Part shown: in pieces, positions 43,740-52,525 of the stretch | How the letters are laid out: the number at the start of each line of letters is the position of its first letter | How positions within the stretch are numbered: position 1 is the stretch's first letter | Origin: Caldifarciminota bacterium | GTDB taxonomy: Bacteria; Hydrothermota; Hydrothermia; LBFQ01; DSFT01 | NCBI GenBank assembly: GCA_025060695.1 | Contig: JANXBH010000004.1 | Span: 36,035-100,034, forward strand | Reading direction: 5' to 3' | Length of the DNA: 64,000 nt | Notes under the pieces: model-generated | Database searches by the model: none | Seen by the model: only the letters and a program-made list of their open reading frames with translations | Told to the model about the DNA's origin: nothing | Position numbers and translations under genes: made by a program

Positions 43740-44823
43740 AAGCTATAGTTTCATGTGAAACCATTTCTTTTATTTTTAAAAAATTCATACTTTCTTTTTG
43801 ATATGACAAATTAGACATAAAATAGTTAAGAACTGATGGATTTTGTATAATAAACTCTGTATATCTAACGAGTTGTTTAAAATTTTTCGCAATAAATCCA
43901 AGACCATGCTCTTTTATAAATCTTTCATTACCTTCCTCTTGACCAGGCAAGCTTTTATAGTAAATCGCAGGAGTTTTAGTATATATTAGTTCAGTTAAAT
44001 TTAAACCACCTGCTTTTGCAACTGAAAAATCACACAAAAACATAAGTTTGTGAATATCTTCAGTAAAGCCAAACAGTTTAAAATCATATGTATTTAAATC
44101 TATAAAAACCTCCTGTAGCTTTTCGTAGTTCTTCTCATTCCTTCCTGCAATAACAAGAAAGTATAATTTTTTACTAAACATTTTTATATATTTTATTGCA
44201 TCCCTTAGTGGTAGAACACTATTAGAACCAAGATTTAATAGAACTATTAAATTTTTAGTATGAATATTAAACTCCCTTCTTAGTGCATTTTTGTCTATTT
44301 CTTCTAAAAATCCTTTTCTTAAAGGAATTCCAGTAATCATGTAGTTTGATGATTTAAGGTCTTTGACAGAATACTCAGAGGGCAAAAAATACATATCTAC
44401 AAAGTTATTTATCCAAATTGGATGAACTTCATAATCTGTTATACATACGAATAGTTTTGTACTTTTATTTTCAAGTTTATACTTTGCCCCATAGAGTGTA
44501 GAGAGAAAATGTGTAGAAATTATAATGTCTGGTCTATAATTTTCAAGTATACTATATACTTTCTTATTTATGAACGAAGTAAGTATAGATTTTATTATAT
44601 TCAGCCTTGTAATGGGATTATAATAAATTAGTCTCCATAGAAAGTGCGAATGCTTGCTCATCCAGATATAAAACTTCGATGTTATTTTCTCAATATATCC
44701 ACCTTTTTCAACAATATCCAATAACAAAACATCATTACTATTCCCTATCATCTGTTCTATTGCTTTTGATGCAATTAAGTGCCCTGTCCCGTAATTTGCA
44801 GTGATAATAAGAATTTTCTTCAA
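43735..44823 (-). CDS. MGDG-synthase/UgtP-like glycosyltransferase, TTG start after tRNA-Val
   Basis: A 362-residue family 28-type glycosyltransferase related to processive diacylglycerol glycosyltransferases and MGDG synthase. It has the N-terminal acceptor loop KKILIITANYGTGH, DIIISTHFLSTLYGA, and a C-terminal UDP-sugar site (LNLGSNS, KAGGLNLTELIYTKTPAIYY). It probably glycosylates a membrane lipid. The TTG at 44823 gives the family N-terminus and lies 2 nt after the tRNA-Val discriminator; upstream in-frame sequence is just translated tRNA. Its last codons (VSHETIAL) hold a parS-like site and the parA -10 element. Confidence 0.85.
   Translation of the reverse strand: MKKILIITANYGTGHLIASKAIEQMIGNSNDVLLLDIVEKGGYIEKITSKFYIWMSKHSHFLWRLIYYNPITRLNIIKSILTSFINKKVYSILENYRPDIIISTHFLSTLYGAKYKLENKSTKLFVCITDYEVHPIWINNFVDMYFLPSEYSVKDLKSSNYMITGIPLRKGFLEEIDKNALRREFNIHTKNLIVLLNLGSNSVLPLRDAIKYIKMFSKKLYFLVIAGRNEKNYEKLQEVFIDLNTYDFKLFGFTEDIHKLMFLCDFSVAKAGGLNLTELIYTKTPAIYYKSLPGQEEGNERFIKEHGLGFIAKNFKQLVRYTEFIIQNPSVLNYFMSNLSYQKESMNFLKIKEMVSHETIAL
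43748..43761. other. parS-like ParB-binding site
   Basis: GTTTCATGTGAAAC, a 14-bp near-palindrome matching the conserved bacterial parS core (consensus GTTTCACGTGAAAC) at 13 of 14 positions. It lies in the final codons of the glycosyltransferase, 21 bp upstream of the parA start. Confidence 0.85.
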
Positions 44824-44825
44824 AA

Positions 44826-44898
44826 TGGGCAGTGGAGGATTCGAACCTCCGACCTCTCGCATGTCAAACGAGCGCTCTAACCCCTGAGCTAACTGCCC
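44826..44898 (-). tRNA. tRNA-Val (anticodon GAC)
   Basis: A 73-nt tRNA on the minus strand. Acceptor GGGCAGT/ACTGCCC, D-arm GCTC...GAGC, anticodon stem CTCGT/GCGAG with loop TTGACAT (GAC), T-arm GGAGG/CCTCC with TTCGAAT, discriminator A44826, no encoded CCA. The glycosyltransferase TTG start follows after 2 nt. Confidence 0.95.
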
Positions 44899-44909
44899 GA
44901 AGTAATGAA

Positions 44910-44915
44910 ATTTTA
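44910..44915 (-). promoter_or_regulatory. -10 element of tRNA-Val
   Basis: TAAAAT (minus strand, CTTTAAAATTT) 11 nt before the tRNA 5' end; same element as the protein-gene promoters. It would also transcribe the downstream glycosyltransferase. Confidence 0.75.
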
Positions 44916-44958
44916 AAGTGTTAGTTTTCTTTATTTAGGATTAAACGAAAAATAACTT

Positions 44959-44964
44959 TAAAAT
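44959..44964 (+). promoter_or_regulatory. -10 element, leaderless promoter of histidine kinase
   Basis: TAAAAT in CTTTAAAATTT, 9 nt before the ATG at 44974. Confidence 0.75.
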
Positions 44965-44973
44965 TTTTTTGTA

Positions 44974-46074
44974 ATGCCTTTTCTTATTCAACTATTTCTT
45001 ATCATCTCATTTTCTGTAATAGTGATTTCATCTTATGTAATGTCAAGTATTACAATATCAAAAATTAGAAATGAGATTAGAAACTATAGTTTTGTTCTCG
45101 CCAAGTCTTTAAGTTCAGCTCTTATCTCTGGCTCTGAAGATATTGAAAATATCATATCAAGTATTCCATTTGGCATAATAATTACAGATGATAAGGATAG
45201 AATAAGGTTTTATGCTAATTTAGAAGTAAATGATAAAGTCGAAGAATTAAAGGAAAAACTGAAAAAACAGAAGCAATATGCTGAAATAAAGTACGAAAAT
45301 TTTAACATTGGTAGAATATACTACTTAGAGCCCACATCTATAATCTACCTTACTATACTACCATATATTTTAGCAATTATAACTCTTGGAACCTTTTTTA
45401 TTATTGTCTTAGCTTTGAGAAATGCTTACAAGTATGAGCATGAGAAGTTCTACTCTACATTTGCAAAGGGGCTTGCTCATCAGATGGGAACACCAATATC
45501 GTCATTAGTAGCAAATATCGAATTATTAAAAAAAGGAGAAGATAGATTCTCTCAAATTCAGGATGATATAAATAAGATTTCATCAATATTAAAAAGATTT
45601 TCAAAAATCGGAAGCTCAATTAATTTACAAGAGGTTAGTATAGAAGAAGTTATTCTTAATGCATACAAAAATTTAGAAGGCAAGCTTAGAAGAAATCTTC
45701 AGCTAAATATCTCTGGCAATTGTAAAGTAATGGGAGATATTGAACTTTTAGAGTGGGTTTTTGAAAATTTAATTAAAAATAGTTATGAGGCAAATAGCAC
45801 TAAAATAGAATTTAAGGTTTCTGAAAATAAATATTTTTGCATTATAGACGTTATAGATAATGGAGTTGGTATTAGTAATAGCATTAGAAGGAAAATTTTT
45901 TCAGATAGTATAACTACGAAAAGCAAAGGATGGGGTATCGGACTTTTACTTTCAAACAGAATAATTAGAATGCATAGAGGTAAGATAAAACTTTTGGAAA
46001 GTGTAAAGGGAATGACTACATTTAGAATCTTACTACCTAAAGTTAGCACCCACGAAAACCGTAATCACTTCTAA
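44974..46074 (+). CDS. Membrane sensor histidine kinase
   Basis: A 366-residue two-component kinase with a TM helix at about 3-28, an extracytoplasmic sensor loop (about 30-125), a second TM (about 126-149), and an H-box FAKGLAHQMGTPISSL with phospho-acceptor His169. ATPase motifs are N-box FENLIKNSYEAN, G1 DNGVGIS and G2 GWGIGLLLSNRII. The H-box AHQMGTP is unlike the common HExRTP form. No response regulator is adjacent, so its partner and signal are unknown. The stop is followed by a 26-bp gap to the convergent permease. Confidence 0.92.
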   Translation: MPFLIQLFLIISFSVIVISSYVMSSITISKIRNEIRNYSFVLAKSLSSALISGSEDIENIISSIPFGIIITDDKDRIRFYANLEVNDKVEELKEKLKKQKQYAEIKYENFNIGRIYYLEPTSIIYLTILPYILAIITLGTFFIIVLALRNAYKYEHEKFYSTFAKGLAHQMGTPISSLVANIELLKKGEDRFSQIQDDINKISSILKRFSKIGSSINLQEVSIEEVILNAYKNLEGKLRRNLQLNISGNCKVMGDIELLEWVFENLIKNSYEANSTKIEFKVSENKYFCIIDVIDNGVGISNSIRRKIFSDSITTKSKGWGIGLLLSNRIIRMHRGKIKLLESVKGMTTFRILLPKVSTHENRNHF

Positions 46075-46100
46075 GGGGAAGCGAATATTTTGTATAAACT

Positions 46101-47237
46101 CTAATACTCTTCCTTTCTAATAAAATATAAGGCAATAAGAAAGAAGAAAACATTTGGAAACCACATCGCAATAGCTCCATTTATCATACCCTTCTTTGCA
46201 AGTTCTTCGCCACCTATTAGAAAAATATAGTATATTGTAAATATCACAAAGGATATACCTAAAGCGGTTCCAAATCCTCCTCTTCTTACAATTGAAGATA
46301 TTGGTGCGGAAAGCATAACAAATACAATTGCTGCAAATGGAAGAGAAAATTTTTTATTTATCTCAACAAGAATTTGATTTACACGAGTTTTTAGGTATTT
46401 TTTTAGTTCCACATCTGACGCCTTTTTATATTCCTCCTTTTTCCTTTTATATTCATCAAGCAATTGCCTTATATTCATTTCCCTATCACTTCTAAAATCT
46501 CTTTCTCTTATCTGCATGCTAATATCAAGCTTGATTATTACTTCATAATTCTTAAAGTTTATGACTCTATACTTATTTACAAAACCATCTAAAAATTGAT
46601 GCATCTGACCATTTATTAGGTTAAACACAAGAATACTATCTTGAAAACTTTGAATATAACCTTCCTTTGCTGTAAGAAATGTTTTTCCATAGTCAGAAAC
46701 ATCATAGATTCTAACATCTTCAATGTACGATGTTCTATCATCTTTATTTCTCACATATAACTTGTAATTTCCTACCTCATTAAAGACACCTGCTTTTATT
46801 TGAGCAATAGGTCGCTTAATATAGATATCTATCAATAGGTTCTTAAACTTGTGATTAGACTCAGGTAAAATCCTATCATTAAACCATACCATAAAAATAA
46901 ATACGAAAATTGCAAAAATCAGAGGCCCCAACATTAGTCTTTTTAGACTAATACCGCAAGACTTACATGCGATAATCTCAAAATTTTGTGATAAATTGCC
47001 AAAAACTATAAGACTTGCAATTAGTACGGACATTGGGACAGATAGTGCCAATAAAAATGGCAAGGCATATAGGAACAGCTTTAGAACAATTTCGAATGGA
47101 ACTCCTTTCTTTATTAATAAATCCATCAAATCAAATATTTTATCCAAAAGCAAAACAGTTGTAATGACTAAAATTGAACCAAGAAATGGTAAGACATGCA
47201 GTCCAATTATGTATAAATCTAACTTTCTTAGCATCAA
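46101..47237 (-). CDS. LptF/LptG-family permease
   Basis: Inner-membrane subunit of the LPS export ABC system, or a relative. The 378 residues have three N-terminal helices (LDLYIIGLHVLPFLGSILV, then two more by about residue 120), a large periplasmic beta-jellyroll (about 130-290), and three C-terminal helices. The helical segment FSLPFAAIVFVMLSAPISSI is the typical YjgP/YjgQ feature. Only one of the usual LptF/LptG pair is present here. It overlaps the upstream TPR gene by 4 nt. Confidence 0.92.
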   Translation of the reverse strand: MMLRKLDLYIIGLHVLPFLGSILVITTVLLLDKIFDLMDLLIKKGVPFEIVLKLFLYALPFLLALSVPMSVLIASLIVFGNLSQNFEIIACKSCGISLKRLMLGPLIFAIFVFIFMVWFNDRILPESNHKFKNLLIDIYIKRPIAQIKAGVFNEVGNYKLYVRNKDDRTSYIEDVRIYDVSDYGKTFLTAKEGYIQSFQDSILVFNLINGQMHQFLDGFVNKYRVINFKNYEVIIKLDISMQIRERDFRSDREMNIRQLLDEYKRKKEEYKKASDVELKKYLKTRVNQILVEINKKFSLPFAAIVFVMLSAPISSIVRRGGFGTALGISFVIFTIYYIFLIGGEELAKKGMINGAIAMWFPNVFFFLIALYFIRKEEY

Positions 47238-47935
47238 TTGCCACTCATTATTTTCATTATTCCTCTCCTAGCCCACTTATTATTTGGGTCTATTGCTTGC
47301 ATTTGATAAAAATAATTTAATGCAGATTGCCTATCACCTCTATTTAGGGCATCATTAGCCATTATTTCTAGTTCGGCTAACTTTTTATATTTTTGTGCAA
47401 CTTGGTCATTTGGATTATTTTTTAAGATTTCGTTTGCTAATTGAATAGTTTTATTTAAGTCATGCATATCTTCGTATGCTTGCTGAACTGCAAGAGCACC
47501 ACTTATGGAAAATCCACCACCTATTTCAGAGCCAATTTTAGGAATATCAATATTACCTATATTTACATCAACTTTTATATCAGTGGGATTGGATTTTTTT
47601 TCTTCTTTTTGAACTTGAGGTGTTTCACTAACTTGCGGAGGCTGTGGAAGTTGAGACAAGTTAGTTGGGGTATCTGGGCTCAATTCTACCTTTGATATTT
47701 TACTTTGTGTAGTATCAGTTTTTACCTTTTTAGGTAGGGTATCTAAATTTTTTTGTTTTTGTTGAATAGTATCTTCCTTCGTATAATTAGGTAATTCCAG
47801 TTTTTTTCTTATATCTACGACTTCTTTGTTAGTTTCATCTTTTTGACTCTTTATGAAAGCATTATAGACATAAATGCCTCCCACGACTATAACTATACTT
47901 TGCAGGATAACTAAGAGTATAAGCAATCGTTTCAT
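47234..47935 (-). CDS. Single-pass membrane protein with C-terminal TPR module
   Basis: A 233-residue protein with an N-terminal TM helix (about 4-28), a Lys/Thr/Pro/Gln-rich linker (about 35-120), then a C-terminal helical/TPR module (about 155-233, ending DPNNKWARRGIMKIMSGN). That module is clearly similar to the last about 80 residues of the upstream FHA protein, indicating duplication. It overlaps both neighbours by 4 nt, in an operon FHA - TPR - LptF/G. It may act in envelope assembly or signalling (inference). Confidence 0.75.
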   Translation of the reverse strand: MKRLLILLVILQSIVIVVGGIYVYNAFIKSQKDETNKEVVDIRKKLELPNYTKEDTIQQKQKNLDTLPKKVKTDTTQSKISKVELSPDTPTNLSQLPQPPQVSETPQVQKEEKKSNPTDIKVDVNIGNIDIPKIGSEIGGGFSISGALAVQQAYEDMHDLNKTIQLANEILKNNPNDQVAQKYKKLAELEIMANDALNRGDRQSALNYFYQMQAIDPNNKWARRGIMKIMSGN

Positions 47936-49635
47936 TTTCCGAGCCTAGATAGTGCCTGCTTTGCCCAGCTATTTCCTGGGTCCAATTTTAAAATTTCTTC
48001 CCAAATTGCTATTGCTTCTTGCTTTTTACCTTGTCTTTCATATGCAATTGCTTGCTTTTCTTTCTGTGCTAATCTTAAATAATACTTTGCCTTTACATTG
48101 TTTGGGTCATTTTGAAGTATGGACGTTGCTATTCTTATGGTTTTATCTAAGTTATGCTCTTTTTCATAGGCATTTATCAGGTTTTTAGTTTCATCTAATG
48201 TAATTTCTAAGCTAATTTCAGGAACTATTGTTTTTTCAAGATCTATTAAACTGATATTTGGAACTTCCACTTTAATTTTGGATTCAAGTGATGTTTTTTG
48301 TTCTTCTACTTTCGTTTTTTCTTCCTTTTTCTCAACCTTTGGTTTTATTTCTTTGAGAGTAGCAAGTTTTGTTTCAATTTCCTTGGGTGTTGTTTTTTTC
48401 CTTTGCGAGGTTAAAATTATATTTCTTAGTTCCAATAACTGGGGATGATCTGGAACTCTACTTAATGCCAAATTCAAAACATCAAGAGCTTCCTTCACTT
48501 TTCCTTGTTCAAATAAGGTTTTTGCTTCTGAATAGTTTTGTTGAATAAGAGTAGTTATTAAAACTTTATCATATAGGCTATTTACGTATCTATCCTCTTG
48601 TAATATTTTTATAGCATTTTCAAGATAAGATAAGGCTGAAAGGTAATTTTCATTTTTTATTTCAGTTTCCGCTTTTTGAACATCTTTCCATGCACTAAGG
48701 TGTTTTTCTACAATTGGTTTAAGTTCATTTATTTTTTGGTCGTTTTTCTTTATTTTTTCTGCTTGTAATATCTCGTTTTTTGCTCTCTCCAGTGCATTAA
48801 CTTTACTTTCAGTTAGTTCAAGTTGAGCTACTAAAGGAATTGTTGAACTAACCGAATTTATTAGATTATTATATCTATTCTCTTGCTGAACTCTAAAGAA
48901 CCAAATACCAAGAGCAATTATTATTATAAATATTAAAGATAGAATACCATAAACGTAAACAGGAACTCCTTTTGATTTATATATTTCAGTTTCAGGCTTT
49001 TCTTTTGGATTAACAAAAAGAATTCTCGTTTTTCCTATTAAAATTTCATCACCACTATGTAATGGCGTAATTTTGGTAATAACTTTTCCGTTTACAAGAG
49101 TGGGATTTTTACCTCCAATATCTTCAATTTCATATTTATCGTCAAATACATATATTTTAGCCTGTTTTCTTGAAACAAACTGGTCATCTATTTTATAATC
49201 CGCTTCCTCTCCTCTTCCTATAATACCTGTCTTTTCAATCTCTATTATTTTACCTGCATCTGAACCTGAAATTATCTTCAAGTATGGTACTTCGGTTTTC
49301 TCTATGTCTATAAACTGCGTAGGCTGGCTCTTTGCTAAAATCTCCTCCTTTGAAACTACAAACTCTATTTTTGCAAGCTGAAATTCAATTTCCCCTGCTT
49401 TAAAGCTTTCTCCTTCTTTCAACTTAAACTCTCCAATTATTTCTTTCTCGTTATAAACTACTTTTGAATTTGCTTTCAAAAAGACTTCTTTTTCATTATA
49501 ACCCAAAACTATCAGATGATTTTCACTTAGACTTACATCAGTAAAATCACCCTTTTCCCTTGATATAACGAAGGGAACTTCCTTTATTTTTAATAACTCT
49601 TCTTTTTCGTTCCTTTTTATAATAAAAATTATCAT
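47932..49635 (-). CDS. FHA-domain, single-pass membrane, TPR protein
   Basis: A 567-residue protein. Residues 1 to about 92 look like a degenerate FHA domain; about 118-215 is a canonical FHA (GIIGRGEEADYKIDDQFVSRKQAKI ... NGKVI, key residues R, S, N). A TM helix follows (about 228-248), then a coiled/helical region with TPRs (about 255-400), a Lys/Glu linker, and a C-terminal TPR module ending LDPGNSWAKQALSRLGK. FHA domains bind phosphothreonine; IEKT motifs (about 108-113 and 460) are candidate partners. Its start follows TAAAAT by 9 nt. Confidence 0.85.
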   Translation of the reverse strand: MIIFIIKRNEKEELLKIKEVPFVISREKGDFTDVSLSENHLIVLGYNEKEVFLKANSKVVYNEKEIIGEFKLKEGESFKAGEIEFQLAKIEFVVSKEEILAKSQPTQFIDIEKTEVPYLKIISGSDAGKIIEIEKTGIIGRGEEADYKIDDQFVSRKQAKIYVFDDKYEIEDIGGKNPTLVNGKVITKITPLHSGDEILIGKTRILFVNPKEKPETEIYKSKGVPVYVYGILSLIFIIIIALGIWFFRVQQENRYNNLINSVSSTIPLVAQLELTESKVNALERAKNEILQAEKIKKNDQKINELKPIVEKHLSAWKDVQKAETEIKNENYLSALSYLENAIKILQEDRYVNSLYDKVLITTLIQQNYSEAKTLFEQGKVKEALDVLNLALSRVPDHPQLLELRNIILTSQRKKTTPKEIETKLATLKEIKPKVEKKEEKTKVEEQKTSLESKIKVEVPNISLIDLEKTIVPEISLEITLDETKNLINAYEKEHNLDKTIRIATSILQNDPNNVKAKYYLRLAQKEKQAIAYERQGKKQEAIAIWEEILKLDPGNSWAKQALSRLGK

Positions 49636-49644
49636 AACTATAAA

Positions 49645-49650
49645 ATTTTA
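49645..49650 (-). promoter_or_regulatory. -10 element, leaderless promoter of FHA operon
   Basis: TAAAAT (minus strand, CTTTAAAATTTT) 9 nt before the ATG at 49635, with in-frame TAA. Confidence 0.75.
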
Positions 49651-49663
49651 AAGCTATATAAAC

Positions 49664-52498
49664 TTAAAACTCCCTTAATAAGTGTTGGTAAAACTCAATA
49701 AGTCTGTTCTTGGTATTAGCATCCATTTCCATTCTCTGAATACTTCTCAAGATTTCTATAATTTTTTGCCTATAAATCATATTCTCTGAAATTTTTGGCT
49801 CTTCGTACTTCACATTCTCAGGTCTTTGTGCTTCAAATTTCTCAATTTTTTCTCTTGATTTTAGACCAGTCCAAGCATCAAGCAGTTTATGCATTATTTC
49901 CCTTTGTTTTTCTATAATTCTCCTATCAATTCTCTTTTTATCTGAAATTTCCTTTTCTAAGTCATCTATTTGTTTTTCAATTTCTCTTAGTTTTTCACTA
50001 TATTTATCGCCCTGTCCTACTTTTTCCATTCCTTCCCTTATGCCCTGTATGAATTTTCTTAACATCTCTTGTTGTGCAAGAAACTCCTTTAGCAAGTTAT
50101 CTGACAGCTGTTGATTATTCATAGACTCCATCTTAGATAGCATTTCGGACATTTTCCTTAACATTTCAGAATAACCACTTGAAGAGCTTGACTGTGAAAC
50201 CTCATTTTGGATATTGTATAGTTTTAAGATTGCTTCTAAAACTTCTTTCTTTTCTATATTTTTATATTCCTTTGCCCTTTTATAATCATTATATCTATAT
50301 CTTAGTAATACTTCCTGTGCATTTTCAAGTGCCATATATAAATTTGCTTTTACATCCATAGTAATTAAAAAATTCAAGGTGGAAAGTTCCTCAAAGTCTC
50401 TAATTGATAGCTTTATTGCATTGATAATGGATTTTTGCTCTTCCTCATCTTTAGTATTTTGATTTTGTGATATAAATATAAGGCTTCTTCTTAAGGCTTC
50501 TATTTTCTTTATAATTTCTTCTTTTCTACTTTGAACTAACTGTTTCTGTAAATTTTCTATAGCTTGAGCAAGATTCATTATGTCTTGTGCATTTGATTTA
50601 CATTCTCCTGATGAATTAGGCCAACTCTCTTTTATTGTTTCTGACTTTTTAATAGTTCTATCTAAGTCCTTTTGAATATCCTTTAAACTATCTGAAAATG
50701 GCTGTTCTATAGTTTTTGATATATCATCTAAGTCTTTTTTTACTTCACTTAAGTCCTTTGTAACTTGAGACTGTTGTTCCTTTGATTTAACATTTTCCTG
50801 CTTTTGAGAAATTTCTTTCAATTTTTGAGAAATCTCCTTTAATTTTTGTTCTTCGTAGAACTTTCTTAGAGTTTTCTCAGTTGCTTTTAGACTACTCTTT
50901 AATTTCTCAATATCTATTTTCACATTTTCCAATTGCTTTCTAATTTCTTCCTTATTTACTTTTTCTAAAGCTTTTTGAATTTTATTTAGAAGTTGTTTTA
51001 GTTCATCGTTTAGTATTTTTTGATATAGTTCTGAAATTTTACTGAGTTGTTCTTGTAGTTCAGGGTCAAGCTGTAGCTTACTCGTGGTCTCATCTATCTG
51101 ATTTTTTATCTCCTCCATCTCCTTTTGAATATTTATAAGTTCTTTGCTAATGTTTTCTAAACTTTCGGTATTTTTTAGTTTCCTTAGTTCTTCAGCTAAA
51201 TCATCTATCTTATTTTTTATATCTTCAATTTTATCCTGACTTTTAGCTATACCTTGATTTGAAAATTCCATTTGTTCCGCAAGTGTTGGAAACCTTACGG
51301 TAATGAAATCGCTACTTTTTTGACCTTTTAGATCAATTGCACTTAAATATATCTTTAACTCATCACCGGGAAGTAGCCTTAAATTACTCAAGTCAACTTC
51401 CTGCATTATTGTATCCTTTATAGGACTATCTGGCTTACTTAAAAGAACTATACTATCATTCAATGAAATTTCCACTCTTTTTAGACCGTAGTCATCCGTT
51501 GAGATTCCAAATATTAATATCTTATAGTCTTCTGGAAGATAAACTAATCCTTTAGGATAGAGAATTTCTACGTAGGGCGGATTATCTTTAATGGCAGTAA
51601 TTTTTATAGTATTCGGATACTTATAGAATTTTTTAGATTTATGAAGATATAGTGGAAAAGAAGTATCAGTATTGAGTTTAAAATGAGTTCTATTAAAGGG
51701 TTTAACAGAGTCTGCATCTGAAAATATATGAATTTCTATATCGCTTCCTTCTAATGCAGTAATTTCGTAAGTATTTTTGAAGCTCTGTTTTAAATTCAGA
51801 TATGGAGTTTTTACGCGAATTATTAAAGAGTCAATTGAGGGTCTTTTAAAAACCTTAAATTTAAATATATCATTCCCATGGAATTTAAGTTTATAAATAT
51901 TTTCATCTAAATTCCTAATTGTATCTTCTTTTTGGGATAGGGCATTTAATTTGGTTATTCTGTTTGTAGGAACTAAGACAATTTCTTCATCTATAAGACT
52001 TAGGTTATTAAATTTTAAAATTACATCTTCTCCCAAAAAATACTCATCATTACCACTTACTATAACCTTTCTTTCATAATTGCCATAATTCGCCAAATAA
52101 AGTTTTTTTCTTATACTTACTGAAGCAATAAGTAAAAAAAGCGATAATACGAAAATTATTAAATATTCAAACTTAGGTCTATAGATAAGGAAAGGGTTTA
52201 ACTTACTAAAAGGTATTTTGTTGCTTAGGGATTTTAGTTTTAGTTCAACATATGTAATTAGTGCTTCCTTTAGTTCTTTATATCTAAACTCATATAGCCA
52301 GGCAATCTCTTTATCATTTAAGTATTTCAGGGATTTTATGATATATAGTAAAAAAACAATAGATGAAAGCAAATATACTACGTTTAACTTTATGGGATAT
52401 ATTGCTATTAGAAATAGGGCAAGTGTTAGGGAAAGAATAAAAGCTTCTAAGATTTTTATGAAAAATAAATAAATCTTTGCAATAATAATTTTTACCAT
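49664..52498 (-). CDS. DUF4175-like membrane-anchored coiled-coil protein
   Basis: A 944-residue protein. The N-terminus has hydrophobic helices (about 5-30, 34-55 and 108-127). A beta-rich extracytoplasmic part (about 135-410) contains DNPPYVEILYPKGLVYLPED and DDYGLKRVEISL, then an extended Lys/Glu/Gln-rich coiled coil (about 415-900). This layout and the DDYGL segment match DUF4175-type proteins found mainly in Bacteroidetes and proteobacteria. The role is unknown, possibly an envelope-spanning scaffold. It is leaderless (-10 element 7 nt upstream) and lies directly upstream of the FHA operon. Confidence 0.75.
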   Translation of the reverse strand: MVKIIIAKIYLFFIKILEAFILSLTLALFLIAIYPIKLNVVYLLSSIVFLLYIIKSLKYLNDKEIAWLYEFRYKELKEALITYVELKLKSLSNKIPFSKLNPFLIYRPKFEYLIIFVLSLFLLIASVSIRKKLYLANYGNYERKVIVSGNDEYFLGEDVILKFNNLSLIDEEIVLVPTNRITKLNALSQKEDTIRNLDENIYKLKFHGNDIFKFKVFKRPSIDSLIIRVKTPYLNLKQSFKNTYEITALEGSDIEIHIFSDADSVKPFNRTHFKLNTDTSFPLYLHKSKKFYKYPNTIKITAIKDNPPYVEILYPKGLVYLPEDYKILIFGISTDDYGLKRVEISLNDSIVLLSKPDSPIKDTIMQEVDLSNLRLLPGDELKIYLSAIDLKGQKSSDFITVRFPTLAEQMEFSNQGIAKSQDKIEDIKNKIDDLAEELRKLKNTESLENISKELINIQKEMEEIKNQIDETTSKLQLDPELQEQLSKISELYQKILNDELKQLLNKIQKALEKVNKEEIRKQLENVKIDIEKLKSSLKATEKTLRKFYEEQKLKEISQKLKEISQKQENVKSKEQQSQVTKDLSEVKKDLDDISKTIEQPFSDSLKDIQKDLDRTIKKSETIKESWPNSSGECKSNAQDIMNLAQAIENLQKQLVQSRKEEIIKKIEALRRSLIFISQNQNTKDEEEQKSIINAIKLSIRDFEELSTLNFLITMDVKANLYMALENAQEVLLRYRYNDYKRAKEYKNIEKKEVLEAILKLYNIQNEVSQSSSSSGYSEMLRKMSEMLSKMESMNNQQLSDNLLKEFLAQQEMLRKFIQGIREGMEKVGQGDKYSEKLREIEKQIDDLEKEISDKKRIDRRIIEKQREIMHKLLDAWTGLKSREKIEKFEAQRPENVKYEEPKISENMIYRQKIIEILRSIQRMEMDANTKNRLIEFYQHLLREF

Positions 52499-52505
52499 AA
52501 ATTAA

Positions 52506-52511
52506 ATTTTA
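52506..52511 (-). promoter_or_regulatory. -10 element, leaderless promoter of DUF4175-like gene
   Basis: TAAAAT (minus strand, CTTTAAAATTT) 7 nt before the ATG at 52498. Confidence 0.75.
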
Positions 52512-52525
52512 AAGCTTAACTACTA

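Noticed and set aside
44824..44862. Longer N-terminus for the glycosyltransferase (start at 44862)
   Set aside because: The extra residues are the translation of the 3' half of tRNA-Val; the family N-terminus begins at the TTG 44823.
46064..46080. Possible hairpin CTTC-GAAG at the histidine-kinase stop
   Set aside because: Only four base pairs; not distinguishable from chance.
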